From Virgibacillus sp. MSJ-26 (lineage in GTDB: Bacteria > Bacillota > Bacilli > Bacillales > Amphibacillaceae), in NCBI RefSeq assembly GCF_018918075.1, contig NZ_JAHLPW010000006.1, positions 124,001 through 188,000 of the forward strand: a stretch of DNA of 64,000 bases. The letters run 5' to 3'. Both the position numbers and the translations under genes were made by a program. Of this stretch, positions 27,677 through 37,223 are shown piece by piece (the stretch's first letter is position 1; each line of letters opens with the position of its first letter). The notes under the pieces are model-generated. The model ran no database searches. It was not told the DNA's origin and saw nothing but the letters and a program-made list of their open reading frames with translations.

Positions 27677-28909
27677 TTATTGAAAGGATTTTATGCCATT
27701 GCTAAGTTCAAATACATCATGTAAGGCATTAACAGTTTTATTCAAATCTCTTTCATGCACAAGGACCCATATCGTCGTATTACTATCGGCAGATTGCAGT
27801 ATTTTTACGCCCTTAGCTGTTAAAGATCCAACGATACGAGCCGCAACTCCTGGCATGCCTGTCATACCAGCTCCTACAGCAGATACTTTCGCACAATTTT
27901 TCATTACTTCAGGATGAAGGTCTAATTCGTTTAAGACACTGATAGTTTTCTCTGTCAAATTATTCGGAACCGTATATATCACTTCATTTGGTGATATATT
28001 AATAAAGTCAACAGATATTCCAGCATCAGCCATCGCTTTGAAAATATCCGCCTGTAATTGATGAGTCTGATCTTCTGTGTAAATTTTAATCTGTGAAATA
28101 GATGTTAAATGGGCAATTCCTGTAATTAATCGATCTGAAACATCCATTCCAAGTTCATGAACTCTAGAAGCAGTCACTAATGTACCTTCATCTTTCGTAT
28201 AAGTTGACCTCACACGCATTGGAATTTCAGCTTGCATTGCCATTTCAACTGCACGAGGATGCACAACTTTCGCTCCTTGATAGGCAAGATTACAAATTTC
28301 AGTATAGGTGACGACATCCAACTGATGAGCACTCTTTACAACACGTGGGTCAGCCGTCATAATTCCATTAACATCTGTGAAAATTTCAATTCTCTCAGCA
28401 TTAACCGCTGCACCAAGAGCTGCTGCAGTGGTATCACTGCCACCACGACCAATTGTTGTTATTTCTCCATCTTCTGTAGCACCTTGGAAACCAGCTACCA
28501 CCACAACATCATGATTTTCTAACTCTTTCAAAATTCGTTTAGGCTTAACTTGCTTAATTTTAGCTTGGTTAAAATTACTATTTGTTACTATTCCTGCTTG
28601 TGCCCCTGTTAAGGCAGTGGCGTTAACATGATTTTCTTTTAGTTCATTGGACAAGACAACTGAAGCTATAGTTTCACCACATGACAATAATAAGTCCAAT
28701 TCTCTATTCGAACTATTGCTAGCGGGAAAATTAACCATTTCTAATAATGCATCTGTGGAGTATGGATCGGGTTTTCGTCCCAATGCAGATACCACAATAA
28801 CTAATTTATATTCTTTTTCTAAAGCATCTTTAATGTGGTTAATAACGTGCTCACGATTTTCTTTTGATTTGACCGATGTTCCACCAAACTTTTGAACAAT
28901 GATTTGCAC
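27677..28909 (-). CDS. dapG: Aspartate kinase (DapG type)
   Basis: Phosphorylates aspartate at the entry to the lysine/DAP and threonine/methionine pathways. 410 residues with KFGGTSV at the N-terminus, the GRGGSDTTAAALG block and two C-terminal ACT domains. A frame extends to 28939, but the family N-terminus starts at GTG 28909, which lies 5 nt after AGAGGTG. In B. subtilis DapG is the diaminopimelate-inhibited isozyme, fitting its place with asd, dapA and dpaAB. Confidence 0.95.
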   Translation of the reverse strand: MQIIVQKFGGTSVKSKENREHVINHIKDALEKEYKLVIVVSALGRKPDPYSTDALLEMVNFPASNSSNRELDLLLSCGETIASVVLSNELKENHVNATALTGAQAGIVTNSNFNQAKIKQVKPKRILKELENHDVVVVAGFQGATEDGEITTIGRGGSDTTAAALGAAVNAERIEIFTDVNGIMTADPRVVKSAHQLDVVTYTEICNLAYQGAKVVHPRAVEMAMQAEIPMRVRSTYTKDEGTLVTASRVHELGMDVSDRLITGIAHLTSISQIKIYTEDQTHQLQADIFKAMADAGISVDFINISPNEVIYTVPNNLTEKTISVLNELDLHPEVMKNCAKVSAVGAGMTGMPGVAARIVGSLTAKGVKILQSADSNTTIWVLVHERDLNKTVNALHDVFELSNGIKSFQ

Positions 28910-28964
28910 AATTACACCTCTGTTTGTAATTTTTATCATTTATATTTTATTATATTATAGTTGG

Positions 28965-30002
28965 TTACTTTTTAATAATATGTTCAGCAATTTGTACTGT
29001 GTTTAAAGCAGCACCTTTTATCAAGTTATCTGCTACAACCCAAAAGTGAAATCCATTAGGTCGGTCTAAGTCTTTTCTAACTCTCCCCACAAATACTTCA
29101 TCTTTATTTGCAGCAGATAAAGGCGTAGGATAAATCTGATTTTCAGGATCATCTTCTAAAATGACTCCTTGAGCTTCTTTTAGTACATTCCAAATATCTG
29201 ATACTTCTAAACTATCATCTTCAACTTCAATATAGATACTTTCTGCATGTGATGTGAAAAATGGCAATCTAACACAAGTAGCTGCAACGGATAAATCTGG
29301 AGCATGCATAATTTTCTTGGTTTCGTTCACCATTTTTAACTCTTCCAACGTGTATCCACTTTCATCGAACATATCAATTTGGGGTAATGCGTTAAATGCA
29401 ATTGGATAATGCTTTTTGTCCCCTTTCACTGGTAATAAGTTAGCTCCCAAATTCTTATTATCCAGATAATCTTTTGATTGTTCTTTTAGTTCATCGCAAG
29501 CTTCAGCTCCTGCACCGGATACGGCTTGGTAAGTTGAAACAATGACTCGAGAAAGACCAAATGCTTCTTGAATAGGCTTTAAAGCCGCCACCATTTGTAT
29601 AGTTGAACAATTAGGGTTAGCAATAATCCCTTCATGTTGCTCTATATCCTCAGGATTCACTTCTGGTACAATTAGTGGCACTTTTTCATCCATACGAAAA
29701 GCACTAGTGTTATCAACGACAACAGCGCCACTTTCAACAGCAGATGAGGCAAGTTTTTCACTTATTGATCCTCCGGCTGAAAATAAAGCTATATCAATTC
29801 CATTAAAACTTTCAGTTGTCGCCTCTTCGATGGTTATTTCTTGATCTTTAAATTTCACCTTTTTACCTGCAGACCTTGATGAGGACAGAAGCTTTAGAGT
29901 ATCAATGGGAAAGTTCCTATCCTCAAGTATTTTAGTTATAGTTTGACCAACTGCGCCAGTTGCTCCCACAATTGCAACATTATAGGTTGCTTTTGAATTC
30001 AT
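28965..30002 (-). CDS. asd: Aspartate-semialdehyde dehydrogenase
   Basis: Reduces aspartyl phosphate to aspartate semialdehyde with NADPH. 345 residues with N-terminal Rossmann motif VGATGAVGQ, catalytic Cys132 in ANPNCSTIQ, and a C-terminal active-site His region (RLPFFTSHAESIYIE). It sits between dpaB and dapG as in B. subtilis, and supplies the DapA substrate. Confidence 0.97.
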   Translation of the reverse strand: MNSKATYNVAIVGATGAVGQTITKILEDRNFPIDTLKLLSSSRSAGKKVKFKDQEITIEEATTESFNGIDIALFSAGGSISEKLASSAVESGAVVVDNTSAFRMDEKVPLIVPEVNPEDIEQHEGIIANPNCSTIQMVAALKPIQEAFGLSRVIVSTYQAVSGAGAEACDELKEQSKDYLDNKNLGANLLPVKGDKKHYPIAFNALPQIDMFDESGYTLEELKMVNETKKIMHAPDLSVAATCVRLPFFTSHAESIYIEVEDDSLEVSDIWNVLKEAQGVILEDDPENQIYPTPLSAANKDEVFVGRVRKDLDRPNGFHFWVVADNLIKGAALNTVQIAEHIIKK

Positions 30003-30053
30003 TTTTTTACTCCCTTCCCAAACAATAAATAAGATTTTTTATCTACTAACTTT

Positions 30054-30659
30054 TTATTCTAACACATTATCATCATGAAATGGGATAATAATTGGTTGTA
30101 ATTGTGTGAAATTTAACGCCGAGTCCACCGTTTGAGTTAAATAATCCATTTTGGAAACAAGTGAATTTGGCTTACTATGTGGAGCGTCCTGACCAAAAGG
30201 TATGAAATATATTAGTTTACTAGCTAACAGTTTCATCAGGTTTTCTCCATTTAAGCCAAGTGCGTCGTTAGTAGAAATACCAGCTACAACAGGATTTTGA
30301 TTACGAAGGGTTGATTTAGCTGCCATTAGTGGGGCGGAATCTGTCAAACCATTAGCAAATTTACTTAATGAATGGCCAGTTAATGGTGCTAAAATCATTA
30401 TATCAAGTGGCTCTTTGGGCCCTAGTGGTTCTGCTTCAGGAATCGTAGAAATGACTGATTTCCCAGTGATTCGCTCAATTTTATCAATATGATCTTTTGC
30501 CTTCCCAAATTTTGTATCGATATTTTTAACAGTATAAGATACAATTGGAACAACATCTGCTTTCATCTTCACTAATTTCTCTATTTGCGGAAATACCTTA
30601 CTGTAAGTTGAATGGGAACCGGTTAATCCAAATCCAACCCTTTTACCTTCTAAAGTCAT
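30054..30659 (-). CDS. dpaB: Dipicolinate synthase subunit B
   Basis: A flavoprotein-like subunit (SpoVFB) of the mother-cell enzyme that makes dipicolinic acid for the spore core. 201 residues from ATG 30659, preceded by AAGGGGTAAGGTG; the longer frame to 30701 overlaps dpaA and has no ribosome site. It contains VGFGLTGSHSTYSKVFPQIE and the block ILAPLTGHSLSKFANG. It begins 4 nt after dpaA ends. Confidence 0.96.
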   Translation of the reverse strand: MTLEGKRVGFGLTGSHSTYSKVFPQIEKLVKMKADVVPIVSYTVKNIDTKFGKAKDHIDKIERITGKSVISTIPEAEPLGPKEPLDIMILAPLTGHSLSKFANGLTDSAPLMAAKSTLRNQNPVVAGISTNDALGLNGENLMKLLASKLIYFIPFGQDAPHSKPNSLVSKMDYLTQTVDSALNFTQLQPIIIPFHDDNVLE

Positions 30660-30663
30660 CACC

Positions 30664-31542
30664 TTACCCCTTTCTTTCAGATATAATTTGTTTAATGACA
30701 TCTGCCAAAATTTTCCCCGCTGTTTTAGGTGCTACAACTCCTGGAAGGCTTTTAGCCAGGATTGCTTTGATTCCTCGCTGTTCAGCATATTCAAAATCTG
30801 TTCCTCCTGGGATAGAAGCAAGGTCAAATATTAAAGCGTGAGAGGGAAGTTGTTGGATTGAATCTTTATTTATCACCTTTGCGGGAATTGTATTAATTAA
30901 TACATCACATTTTTCAGTATGCTGACTCAATCGATCAAGTGGTATGGCAGTCAGTCCCATCTCGGTAATACGTGCCAAGTCATAAATACTACTTGCAGCA
31001 ACTGAAACTTTTGCACCTAAAGCTGAAAATTTATTAGCAACTGTATGACCAACTCTTCCGAACCCTGCAACAATCACACGGGATGAGTGAATCGTATAAT
31101 CTGTATGTCTCATAGCCATCATAATGGTTCCTTCCGCAGTAGGAATTGAGTTATAAATAGCGACATCATCTCTCTCAAGTAACGGAATCAATTTGACATT
31201 ATGTTTTTCTGTCACATTTTTCAGATAATCATTCATCATACCAGTAAATACCAGTGTTGACTTTTTCAACTCAGAAAACCACTTCTCTGTTAAAGTAATA
31301 ACTTGATTTGAAAAGATAACTTCTACGTTGCCATGATGATCTGTTCCCGTGATTGGAAGGATAACAATGTCTAATTCGCTTGGTTCTAAATCAAAAAAAT
31401 TCATTTGTTTTACCTCTGTAAAACCTTGCTCTAATTTATCATAACCTACAAGGATTGTTTCCATTTTTGATAATTTACGTAGTTGTCGGATAAGTTCTAG
31501 ATACCTAGCATCTCCTCCAATTACCGCTATTAGTTGGCTCAT
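30664..31542 (-). CDS. dpaA: Dipicolinate synthase subunit A
   Basis: The Rossmann-fold dehydrogenase subunit (SpoVFA) of dipicolinate synthase. 292 residues with N-terminal LIAVIGGDARYLELIRQL and a central NAD-binding motif VAGFGRVGHTVANKFSALGA. The ATG at 31542 follows GGAGG. A sigma-K-type promoter is visible at 31601-31629, consistent with mother-cell expression. It is first in the dpaA-dpaB-asd-dapG-dapA unit. Confidence 0.97.
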   Translation of the reverse strand: MSQLIAVIGGDARYLELIRQLRKLSKMETILVGYDKLEQGFTEVKQMNFFDLEPSELDIVILPITGTDHHGNVEVIFSNQVITLTEKWFSELKKSTLVFTGMMNDYLKNVTEKHNVKLIPLLERDDVAIYNSIPTAEGTIMMAMRHTDYTIHSSRVIVAGFGRVGHTVANKFSALGAKVSVAASSIYDLARITEMGLTAIPLDRLSQHTEKCDVLINTIPAKVINKDSIQQLPSHALIFDLASIPGGTDFEYAEQRGIKAILAKSLPGVVAPKTAGKILADVIKQIISERKG

Positions 31543-31600
31543 GTCTCTTATACCTCCAAAGCCTATCTGAAAATATTAATTATTATTTTAATTTCCCTTA

Positions 31601-31629
31601 TAGCTTATGGGATAGGTATCTTAAAGGTG
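31601..31629 (-). promoter_or_regulatory. Sigma-K-type promoter of dpaA
   Basis: On the minus strand CACC (31629-31626), 16 nt, CATAAGCTA (31609-31601). The -10 matches the sigma-K consensus CATANNNTA exactly and the -35 has the conserved AC. The position, about 60 nt upstream of dpaA, fits known late mother-cell control of spoVF. Confidence 0.6.
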
Positions 31630-31663
31630 ATTAAATTTCTATGCGATTAAAAGGATTAAAAAA

Positions 31664-31688
31664 GCCGATATCTTAAAAAGATATCAGC
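31664..31688 (-). terminator. Terminator of ymxH
   Basis: An 11-bp stem (31664-31674 with 31678-31688; one G-U pair) with a very short loop, followed by TTTTTTAA on the minus strand, 20 nt past the ymxH stop. Confidence 0.8.
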
Positions 31689-31708
31689 TAATAAATTGCT
31701 TATACGAT

Positions 31709-31945
31709 TTAATCATCTGATTCAATCATAATCATATCTTCACCAATTTTTTTAATTGATTCCCAATAAATCCTCGTTTCTTCATTTTCCTTTTTAAAGC
31801 CGAACCATTTATAACTCGGAATGATAAACGATTGGATATTACCTGTTGTTTTATCTATCTCTAAATCTGTCTGTCCAAGGATGCCTAAACGTTTTCCATG
31901 GTTAATATTAACGATTTCTTTTCCACTAATATCTTTATATCGCAT
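31709..31945 (-). CDS. ymxH: YlmC/YmxH family sporulation protein (PRC-barrel)
   Basis: A 78-residue PRC-barrel-like protein, MRYKDISGKEIVNINHGKRLG onward in the YlmC/YmxH family; role in sporulation not defined. The ATG at 31945 follows GGAGGG by 6 nt; the frame extends to 31978 but that region contains the ribosome site. It is located between mlpA and dpaA as in B. subtilis and is flanked by terminators on both sides. Confidence 0.9.
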   Translation of the reverse strand: MRYKDISGKEIVNINHGKRLGILGQTDLEIDKTTGNIQSFIIPSYKWFGFKKENEETRIYWESIKKIGEDMIMIESDD

Positions 31946-31992
31946 GGGTATCCCTCCATAGTTTTGTCTATACTTCATTTATATGCATAAAA

Positions 31993-32022
31993 AAAAGACC
32001 TATGTTCTTACATAAGTCTTTT
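31993..32022 (-). terminator. Terminator of mlpA
   Basis: A 13-bp stem (31993-32005 with 32010-32022; one G-U pair), loop of 4, followed by TTTTTTTT on the minus strand. It starts at the mlpA stop codon. Confidence 0.88.
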
Positions 32023-33236
32023 CAATTTGGCGCTATTAATGCGACAGAGGGAGACTCTTTAAATGTTCTATCAATAATTTCTTGAATTGATTGATGGTTG
32101 ACTTTGTCAATTTCGTTAATAAGTTCATCAAGGGAGCGATGTCTTTTTAATAACAATTCATTACGACCGTTTCGACTCATTCTACTGTTTGTACTTTCTA
32201 AACTTAACGTAAGATTCCCTTTCATTTGTTCTTTGCTATTACGTATTTCCTTATCCTTCAGACCATCCCTTATTAGGTTCTGTATCGTCGTTTGAATAGT
32301 ATCTTGTAGTTCTGACAATTGATCTTTTCCTGTTCCTGCGTAAATCGTAAGCATGCCACTGTCAAGGAATGAAGAATGGTAGGAAAATACAGAATAGGCG
32401 AGACCTCTATTTTCTCTAACCTCCTGAAATAATCTTGAACTCATACTTCCTCCAAGCACATTATTCATTAATATTAAGCTATAAACTTGTTCATCACCGA
32501 CTGGTAAACCTGGATAGCCCATACATAGATGAGCCTGCTCAGTATCCTTTTGTCGTCGCACTGATTTCGAATGAAAATCAGGTATGAGTAAGTGTGTCGG
32601 ACTAGCCTCAGATTCAAAAGAGCCAAAATGTTCTTCCACCTTGCTAATAAAGGCTTCATCTACGTTTCCTGCAACAGATATGACAATATTTTCAGGAACA
32701 TATTTTTCTCTAATATAGTTTCTTAATGAGTCACTTGTAAAACTATTCAAATGTTCTTCTGTCCCCAGAATAGGGTAACCTAATGGGTGCCCGTCATAGG
32801 CGGCATTCGCCAATAAATCATGAATGATGTCATCTGGAGTATCTTCAGACATTTTTATTTCCTCCAAAATAACTTTCTTTTCTCTTGCCATCTCTTCTTC
32901 ATCAAACTTAGAATTAAAAAACATATCGGCTAGGATGTCTAAAGCATATTCCTTATGACTATCAAGGACTCTTGCATAGTAGCATGTATATTCTTTTGAC
33001 GTGAAAGCATTGACTTGACCGCCAATAGAATCAAAAGCCTCAGCTATATCTTGCGCTGTTCTCGTTTTTGTCCCCTTAAAAAACATATGTTCCAAAAAAT
33101 GAGAAATACCATTAGTTTGTTTCGTTTCATTTCTCGAACCTGCTAAAACCCAGATACCTATGGTTACGGATCTGACAGTAGGTATATTTTCTAACACGGT
33201 GCGGACACCATTTTTGCATGTATGTTTTTGAATCAA
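32022..33236 (-). CDS. mlpA: M16-family zinc peptidase MlpA (YmxG)
   Basis: 404 residues, mitochondrial-processing-peptidase-like. The zinc motif HFLEH is complete (His46, Glu49, His50), with the distal Glu region EEIKMSEDTPDD. The start is TTG at 33236 (AAAGGAG, 7-nt spacer). It follows ylxY by 29 nt, so the two may be co-transcribed. In B. subtilis YmxG/MlpA affects extracellular protease expression; the substrate is unknown. Confidence 0.93.
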   Translation of the reverse strand: MIQKHTCKNGVRTVLENIPTVRSVTIGIWVLAGSRNETKQTNGISHFLEHMFFKGTKTRTAQDIAEAFDSIGGQVNAFTSKEYTCYYARVLDSHKEYALDILADMFFNSKFDEEEMAREKKVILEEIKMSEDTPDDIIHDLLANAAYDGHPLGYPILGTEEHLNSFTSDSLRNYIREKYVPENIVISVAGNVDEAFISKVEEHFGSFESEASPTHLLIPDFHSKSVRRQKDTEQAHLCMGYPGLPVGDEQVYSLILMNNVLGGSMSSRLFQEVRENRGLAYSVFSYHSSFLDSGMLTIYAGTGKDQLSELQDTIQTTIQNLIRDGLKDKEIRNSKEQMKGNLTLSLESTNSRMSRNGRNELLLKRHRSLDELINEIDKVNHQSIQEIIDRTFKESPSVALIAPN

Positions 33237-33265
33237 TGAAAAGCTCCTTTCGCTTTTAACGTTTA

Positions 33266-34216
33266 CTATCTTTTTTCACTTAAAAGATTTTCTATTGTCC
33301 CTAGTTCATATCCTTCAGATTCTATTTCTTCAATCAAAGGTCCAAGTCCATTAGCTATTGATGCTGTTGGATGCATAAGAATTGTGGCACCTGGATGGAT
33401 CTTATCCATGACTCGGTTAATCATAACAGAAGTAGATGGATTCTTCCAATCGATTGTATCAACAGTCCATAAAATAGTTTCCATGTTTAGATTATCCGCA
33501 ATATCTACAACGTGATCAGAAAAACTACCACTAGGTGGGGCAAACCATGTTGGTTCTTCTTCAATAATTGCCTCAATTACATCATTTGTTTGATTGATTT
33601 CATCTAATATGTCTTGATTTGAAAGTCTGGCCATATCAGGATGACTATAAGCATGATTTCCAATGACATGTCCTTCTTCATAGATCATTTGGACGTGCTC
33701 GGCATTTTCCTTCGCCCATTTACCTTCAATAAAAAAAGTTGCTTTAATGTTTTTTTCTTTTAATACTGTTAGTATATCGGGAATATATTCGGTACCCCAT
33801 GAAACATTGATTAAAAAGGCCGCCATCTCTTTCTTAGGATGTCCTCTGTATATTGGAGCGGCGGACAAATCATTTAATGATACATTTGGAGGTATTTCTT
33901 TATAAGCAAGCAAAGATTCATCAAAATCTCCATCCTCTTTCATTTGCTCATATGATTTTTCTATATCGATTGTTACCCCATTTCGACCAGGCGTTTTCTT
34001 CCATACTTTATCAATATATGCATCATCAGGTTTTTCATTATATACTTTACTCTTATCCTGAATTTCTTTATATAAACTACTTTCTGTTTTTGAAACGTCT
34101 ACAAATGAAAATGTTTCAATATGATTCATTACAAATGGATTCTGCAGAGAGTTAAAAGATAAACCAATTAAAATAATAAAGACCAAAAGACTAATGATAT
34201 TCTGATAGCGACGCAT
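33266..34216 (-). CDS. ylxY: YlxY, polysaccharide-deacetylase-like sporulation protein (catalytic Asp pair absent)
   Basis: 316 residues with an N-terminal membrane anchor (residues 7-23) and an extracytoplasmic NodB-like domain from about 130. The metal-binding His188 and His192 (NHAYSH) are present. Motif 1, normally TFDDG with the catalytic base, reads INVSWG at 136-141. The YlxY family as a whole shares this loss, so classic deacetylase activity is doubtful. A sigma-E-like promoter candidate lies just upstream. It is next to mlpA as in B. subtilis. Confidence 0.92.
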   Translation of the reverse strand: MRRYQNIISLLVFIILIGLSFNSLQNPFVMNHIETFSFVDVSKTESSLYKEIQDKSKVYNEKPDDAYIDKVWKKTPGRNGVTIDIEKSYEQMKEDGDFDESLLAYKEIPPNVSLNDLSAAPIYRGHPKKEMAAFLINVSWGTEYIPDILTVLKEKNIKATFFIEGKWAKENAEHVQMIYEEGHVIGNHAYSHPDMARLSNQDILDEINQTNDVIEAIIEEEPTWFAPPSGSFSDHVVDIADNLNMETILWTVDTIDWKNPSTSVMINRVMDKIHPGATILMHPTASIANGLGPLIEEIESEGYELGTIENLLSEKR

Positions 34217-34237
34217 CCATATCCCCCCTAATAATCC

Positions 34238-34267
34238 ATTAATATGAATTAAAAGGACAAGATATGT
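34238..34267 (-). promoter_or_regulatory. Candidate sigma-E-type promoter of ylxY
   Basis: On the minus strand ACATATC (34267-34261), 14 nt, CATATTAAT (34246-34238). The spacing and -10 start CATA fit sigma-E; the -35 is imperfect. This is tentative. The remainder of the ylxY-pnp gap holds a possible repeat remnant and the pnp terminator. Confidence 0.35.
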
Positions 34268-34463
34268 AATTGTTATCTAAAATTAAATTTAATACCCCTA
34301 CCAGCTTTATATATAGCCAGCTTCTTACGTTCAGGTACCGCACAGTTTATGTAATATGTGACGTTAAAGAAGACTATGTGTTGTGTCATTTTTGATTAAA
34401 AAATATATATGAGTTGGCTACATGGAAAGTTGATCTTGAATTTAAACAATTTGGCAAAATAAA

Positions 34464-34487
34464 AAGAAACTGGGGTTCCAGCTTCTT
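34464..34487 (-). terminator. Terminator of pnp
   Basis: A 10-bp stem (34464-34473 with 34478-34487; one G-U pair), loop GGTT in plus sense, followed by TTTATTTTG on the minus strand, starting 5 nt past the pnp stop. Confidence 0.85.
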
Positions 34488-34492
34488 ATTAG

Positions 34493-36616
34493 TTATTTAC
34501 CTTTTTGCTTTTCTTTATTAGCTTTTTCTTCTTTTAGAACTGCTTTACGTGATAAGTTGACTCGGCCTTGGTTATCGATTTCTCTCACCTTAACCATGAT
34601 CTTGTCCCCAATTGAAACAACATCTTCAACTTTATTAACCCGCTCTTCGGCTAATTGTGAGATATGAACTAAACCATCTTTACCCTTAAATAACTCAACA
34701 AATGCGCCGAACTTCTCAATTCGTTTGACAGTTCCTAAATAAATTTCTCCTACTTCCACTTCACGAACGAGATCTTCTATAATTTGTTTTGCTTTATCAT
34801 TCATTTCGGAATCAGTGGAAGATATATAAACACTACCGTCTTGCTCAATATCGATTTTTACACCAGTTTCATCAATAATTTTATTGATTTGTTTTCCACT
34901 TGGACCAATTACATCGCGAATTTTATCAGGATTAATCTTCATTGTAAGGATTTTTGGCGCAAATGGAGAAAGTTCGTTTTTAGGTTCATTAATTGTTTCA
35001 AGCATTGAATTTAGAATATGCATACGACCTTTTTTAGCTTGGGTCATTGCTTCTTGAAGTATTTCTTTTGATAAACCTTCAATTTTAATATCCATTTGCA
35101 AAGCAGTAATACCTTCAGACGTACCCGCTACCTTAAAGTCCATATCACCAAGTGCGTCTTCCATACCTTGGATGTCAGAGAGAATAGAATAATCATCTCC
35201 TGTTTTAACAAGTCCCATAGCAATTCCGGCAACCGGTGCTTTTATTGGCACACCTGCATCCATTAATGCTAATGTACTTCCGCATATACTTGCCTGTGAG
35301 GAAGATCCATTTGACTCAAGCACTTCAGATACAAGACGAATGGTGTAAGGAAATTCATTTTCTGATGGTATAATGGGTTCCAAGGCACGTTCTCCGAGTG
35401 CTCCATGTCCAATTTCACGACGTCCTGGTCCACGAATCGGTCCTGTTTCACCGACACTGAAGTGAGGGAAATTATAATGGTGCATAAATCTTTTAGACTC
35501 TTCAAGATCTAAGCCATCTAATATCTGAACATCCCCTAAGGCACCTAATGTACAAACGCTCAACGCTTGAGTTTGACCGCGTGTAAATAAGCCGGAACCA
35601 TGTGTTCTAGGGAGAATGCCTACTCTTGAGGTCAATGGGCGAATTTCGTCAGGTCCACGTCCATCTGGTCGAATCTTTTCAGCAGTAATTAGACGACGGA
35701 CTTCTTCCTTGGTAAGACGATCAAGAATGGCTTTTACTTGCTTGATTGTCTCTTCTTCTTCATCTTCATACTCAGACACAATTTCTTCTTTTACCTTTTC
35801 CATAGCGTCTTCTCTAGCATGTTTCTCTTTTACTTGAATGGCTGCCAAAAGATTTTCTTTTGCTTCCGCTTCAATCTTTTCGGCTAACTGCTCATCTTCT
35901 TCAATTAAAACAGGCTCAATTTTCTCTACGGCATGTGCTTTTATAATTTCTTCTTGGAATTCAACAAGGCGTTTCACTTCTTCATGACCAAACATAATTG
36001 CATCTAACATGACGTCTTCTGAGACCTCATTAGCTCCTGCTTCAACCATGTTAATGGCATCTTTTGTACCTGCCACTGTAAGATCTAAATCACTTTGTTC
36101 TTCTTGCTCAGTGGTGGGATTAATAATAAATTCACCATTGACTCGTCCAACATGCACACCTGCAATCGGTTCTAGAAATGGAATATCTGAAATGCATAAT
36201 GCAATGGACGCTCCAATCATAGCAGCAATCTCAGATGAACAATTCTGATCAACACTCATAACAGTGCTGATGACTTGTACTTCATTTCGAAATCCATCGG
36301 GAAATAACGGACGAATTGGTCTATCAATTAAACGAGATGACAAGATGGCTTTCTCACTAGGTCTTCCTTCACGTTTAATAAACCCACCAGGAATCTTTCC
36401 TACTGCATACAATCTTTCTTCATAGTTGACCGTTAATGGAAAGAACGGCAAATCTTTTGGTTCTTTAGAAGCTGTCGCTGTTGCTAATACGGATGTATCT
36501 CCATATTGAATCATACAAGCGCCATTTGCTTGTTTAGCTAATTCCCCTACCTCAACGCTGAACTTATTTCCAGCAATTTCAGTAGAAAATACTTTTTTAT
36601 TCTCTGACATATTCAA
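34493..36616 (-). CDS. pnp: Polynucleotide phosphorylase
   Basis: A 3'-to-5' phosphorolytic exoribonuclease and RNA-degradation partner of RNase Y. 707 residues: two RNase PH domains (first with [23 protein letters not shown]-type motif, second with [20 protein letters not shown]), a linking helical domain, then KH ([20 protein letters not shown]) and S1 ([20 protein letters not shown]) domains. The start is ambiguous: TTG 36616 (6 nt after AAAGGAG) or ATG 36610 (12 nt); TTG has better spacing, while ATG gives 705 aa as in B. subtilis. It follows rpsO with the conserved terminator between. Confidence 0.96.
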   Translation of the reverse strand: MNMSENKKVFSTEIAGNKFSVEVGELAKQANGACMIQYGDTSVLATATASKEPKDLPFFPLTVNYEERLYAVGKIPGGFIKREGRPSEKAILSSRLIDRPIRPLFPDGFRNEVQVISTVMSVDQNCSSEIAAMIGASIALCISDIPFLEPIAGVHVGRVNGEFIINPTTEQEEQSDLDLTVAGTKDAINMVEAGANEVSEDVMLDAIMFGHEEVKRLVEFQEEIIKAHAVEKIEPVLIEEDEQLAEKIEAEAKENLLAAIQVKEKHAREDAMEKVKEEIVSEYEDEEEETIKQVKAILDRLTKEEVRRLITAEKIRPDGRGPDEIRPLTSRVGILPRTHGSGLFTRGQTQALSVCTLGALGDVQILDGLDLEESKRFMHHYNFPHFSVGETGPIRGPGRREIGHGALGERALEPIIPSENEFPYTIRLVSEVLESNGSSSQASICGSTLALMDAGVPIKAPVAGIAMGLVKTGDDYSILSDIQGMEDALGDMDFKVAGTSEGITALQMDIKIEGLSKEILQEAMTQAKKGRMHILNSMLETINEPKNELSPFAPKILTMKINPDKIRDVIGPSGKQINKIIDETGVKIDIEQDGSVYISSTDSEMNDKAKQIIEDLVREVEVGEIYLGTVKRIEKFGAFVELFKGKDGLVHISQLAEERVNKVEDVVSIGDKIMVKVREIDNQGRVNLSRKAVLKEEKANKEKQKGK

Positions 36617-36790
36617 GTAAAACTCCTTTCAATGCGTTCTATATATCATTTTATCTGTTTTACATCCCATTGTAAATTTTATGTAGAAAACTGTTAAGAA
36701 AAGATTCTACATCTTTACTTAGTATTTTAATATACCGCTATTTAATTCTAAAGACAGGATATAATCTCTTTTAAACATTATTGAATTATA

Positions 36791-36818
36791 AAAAAAGCAG
36801 GATTTCTCCTGCTTTTTT
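36791..36818 (-). terminator. Terminator of rpsO
   Basis: A 12-bp perfect stem (36791-36802 with 36807-36818), 4-nt loop; the A/T base of the stem provides the U-run. It lies just past the rpsO stop, between rpsO and pnp. Confidence 0.9.
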
Positions 36819-36824
36819 TAAAGT

Positions 36825-37094
36825 TTATCGACGTAGACCCAATTTTCCAATTAGATCACGATAACGTGTAACATCTTTTTTACGAAGATAGTTAAGCAAG
36901 TTTCGACGTTGTCCAACCATCTTGAATAAACCACGGCGTGAATGATGATCTTTTTTATGAACACGTAAATGTTCGTTTAAACGAGTGATTTCTTCAGTAA
37001 GAACAGCAATTTGCACCTCTGGAGAACCAGTATCATTTTCATGTACTTTAAATTCGTTAATAATCTCAGCCTTACGTTCTTTAGTCATAGCCAT
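36825..37094 (-). CDS. rpsO: Ribosomal protein S15
   Basis: A primary 16S rRNA-binding protein of the small-subunit platform. 89 residues, the exact family length, starting at ATG 37094 after GGAGGTG; the upstream frame to 37109 is excluded because it contains the ribosome site. RNA-contact motifs [12 protein letters not shown] and [11 protein letters not shown] are present. It has its own promoter candidate and a leader of about 85 nt, where S15 autoregulation commonly acts. Confidence 0.98.
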   Translation of the reverse strand: MAMTKERKAEIINEFKVHENDTGSPEVQIAVLTEEITRLNEHLRVHKKDHHSRRGLFKMVGQRRNLLNYLRKKDVTRYRDLIGKLGLRR

Positions 37095-37187
37095 GTGGTT
37101 CACCTCCATTTATTAAAATTTTATAACCCCGTTCCCCTAGCAAACGTCGGAGTTTACATTTTGCCAAGCGAAGGTTTTACATTGTAT

Positions 37188-37216
37188 AGAATACATCTTT
37201 TAAGCCTAAAATGCAA
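37188..37216 (-). promoter_or_regulatory. Candidate sigma-A promoter of rpsO
   Basis: On the minus strand TTGCAT (37216-37211), 17 nt, TATTCT (37193-37188). Each hexamer matches consensus at four positions. It sits immediately after the ribF stop, leaving a leader of roughly 85 nt before rpsO. Confidence 0.45.
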
Positions 37217-37223
37217 GTGATAA

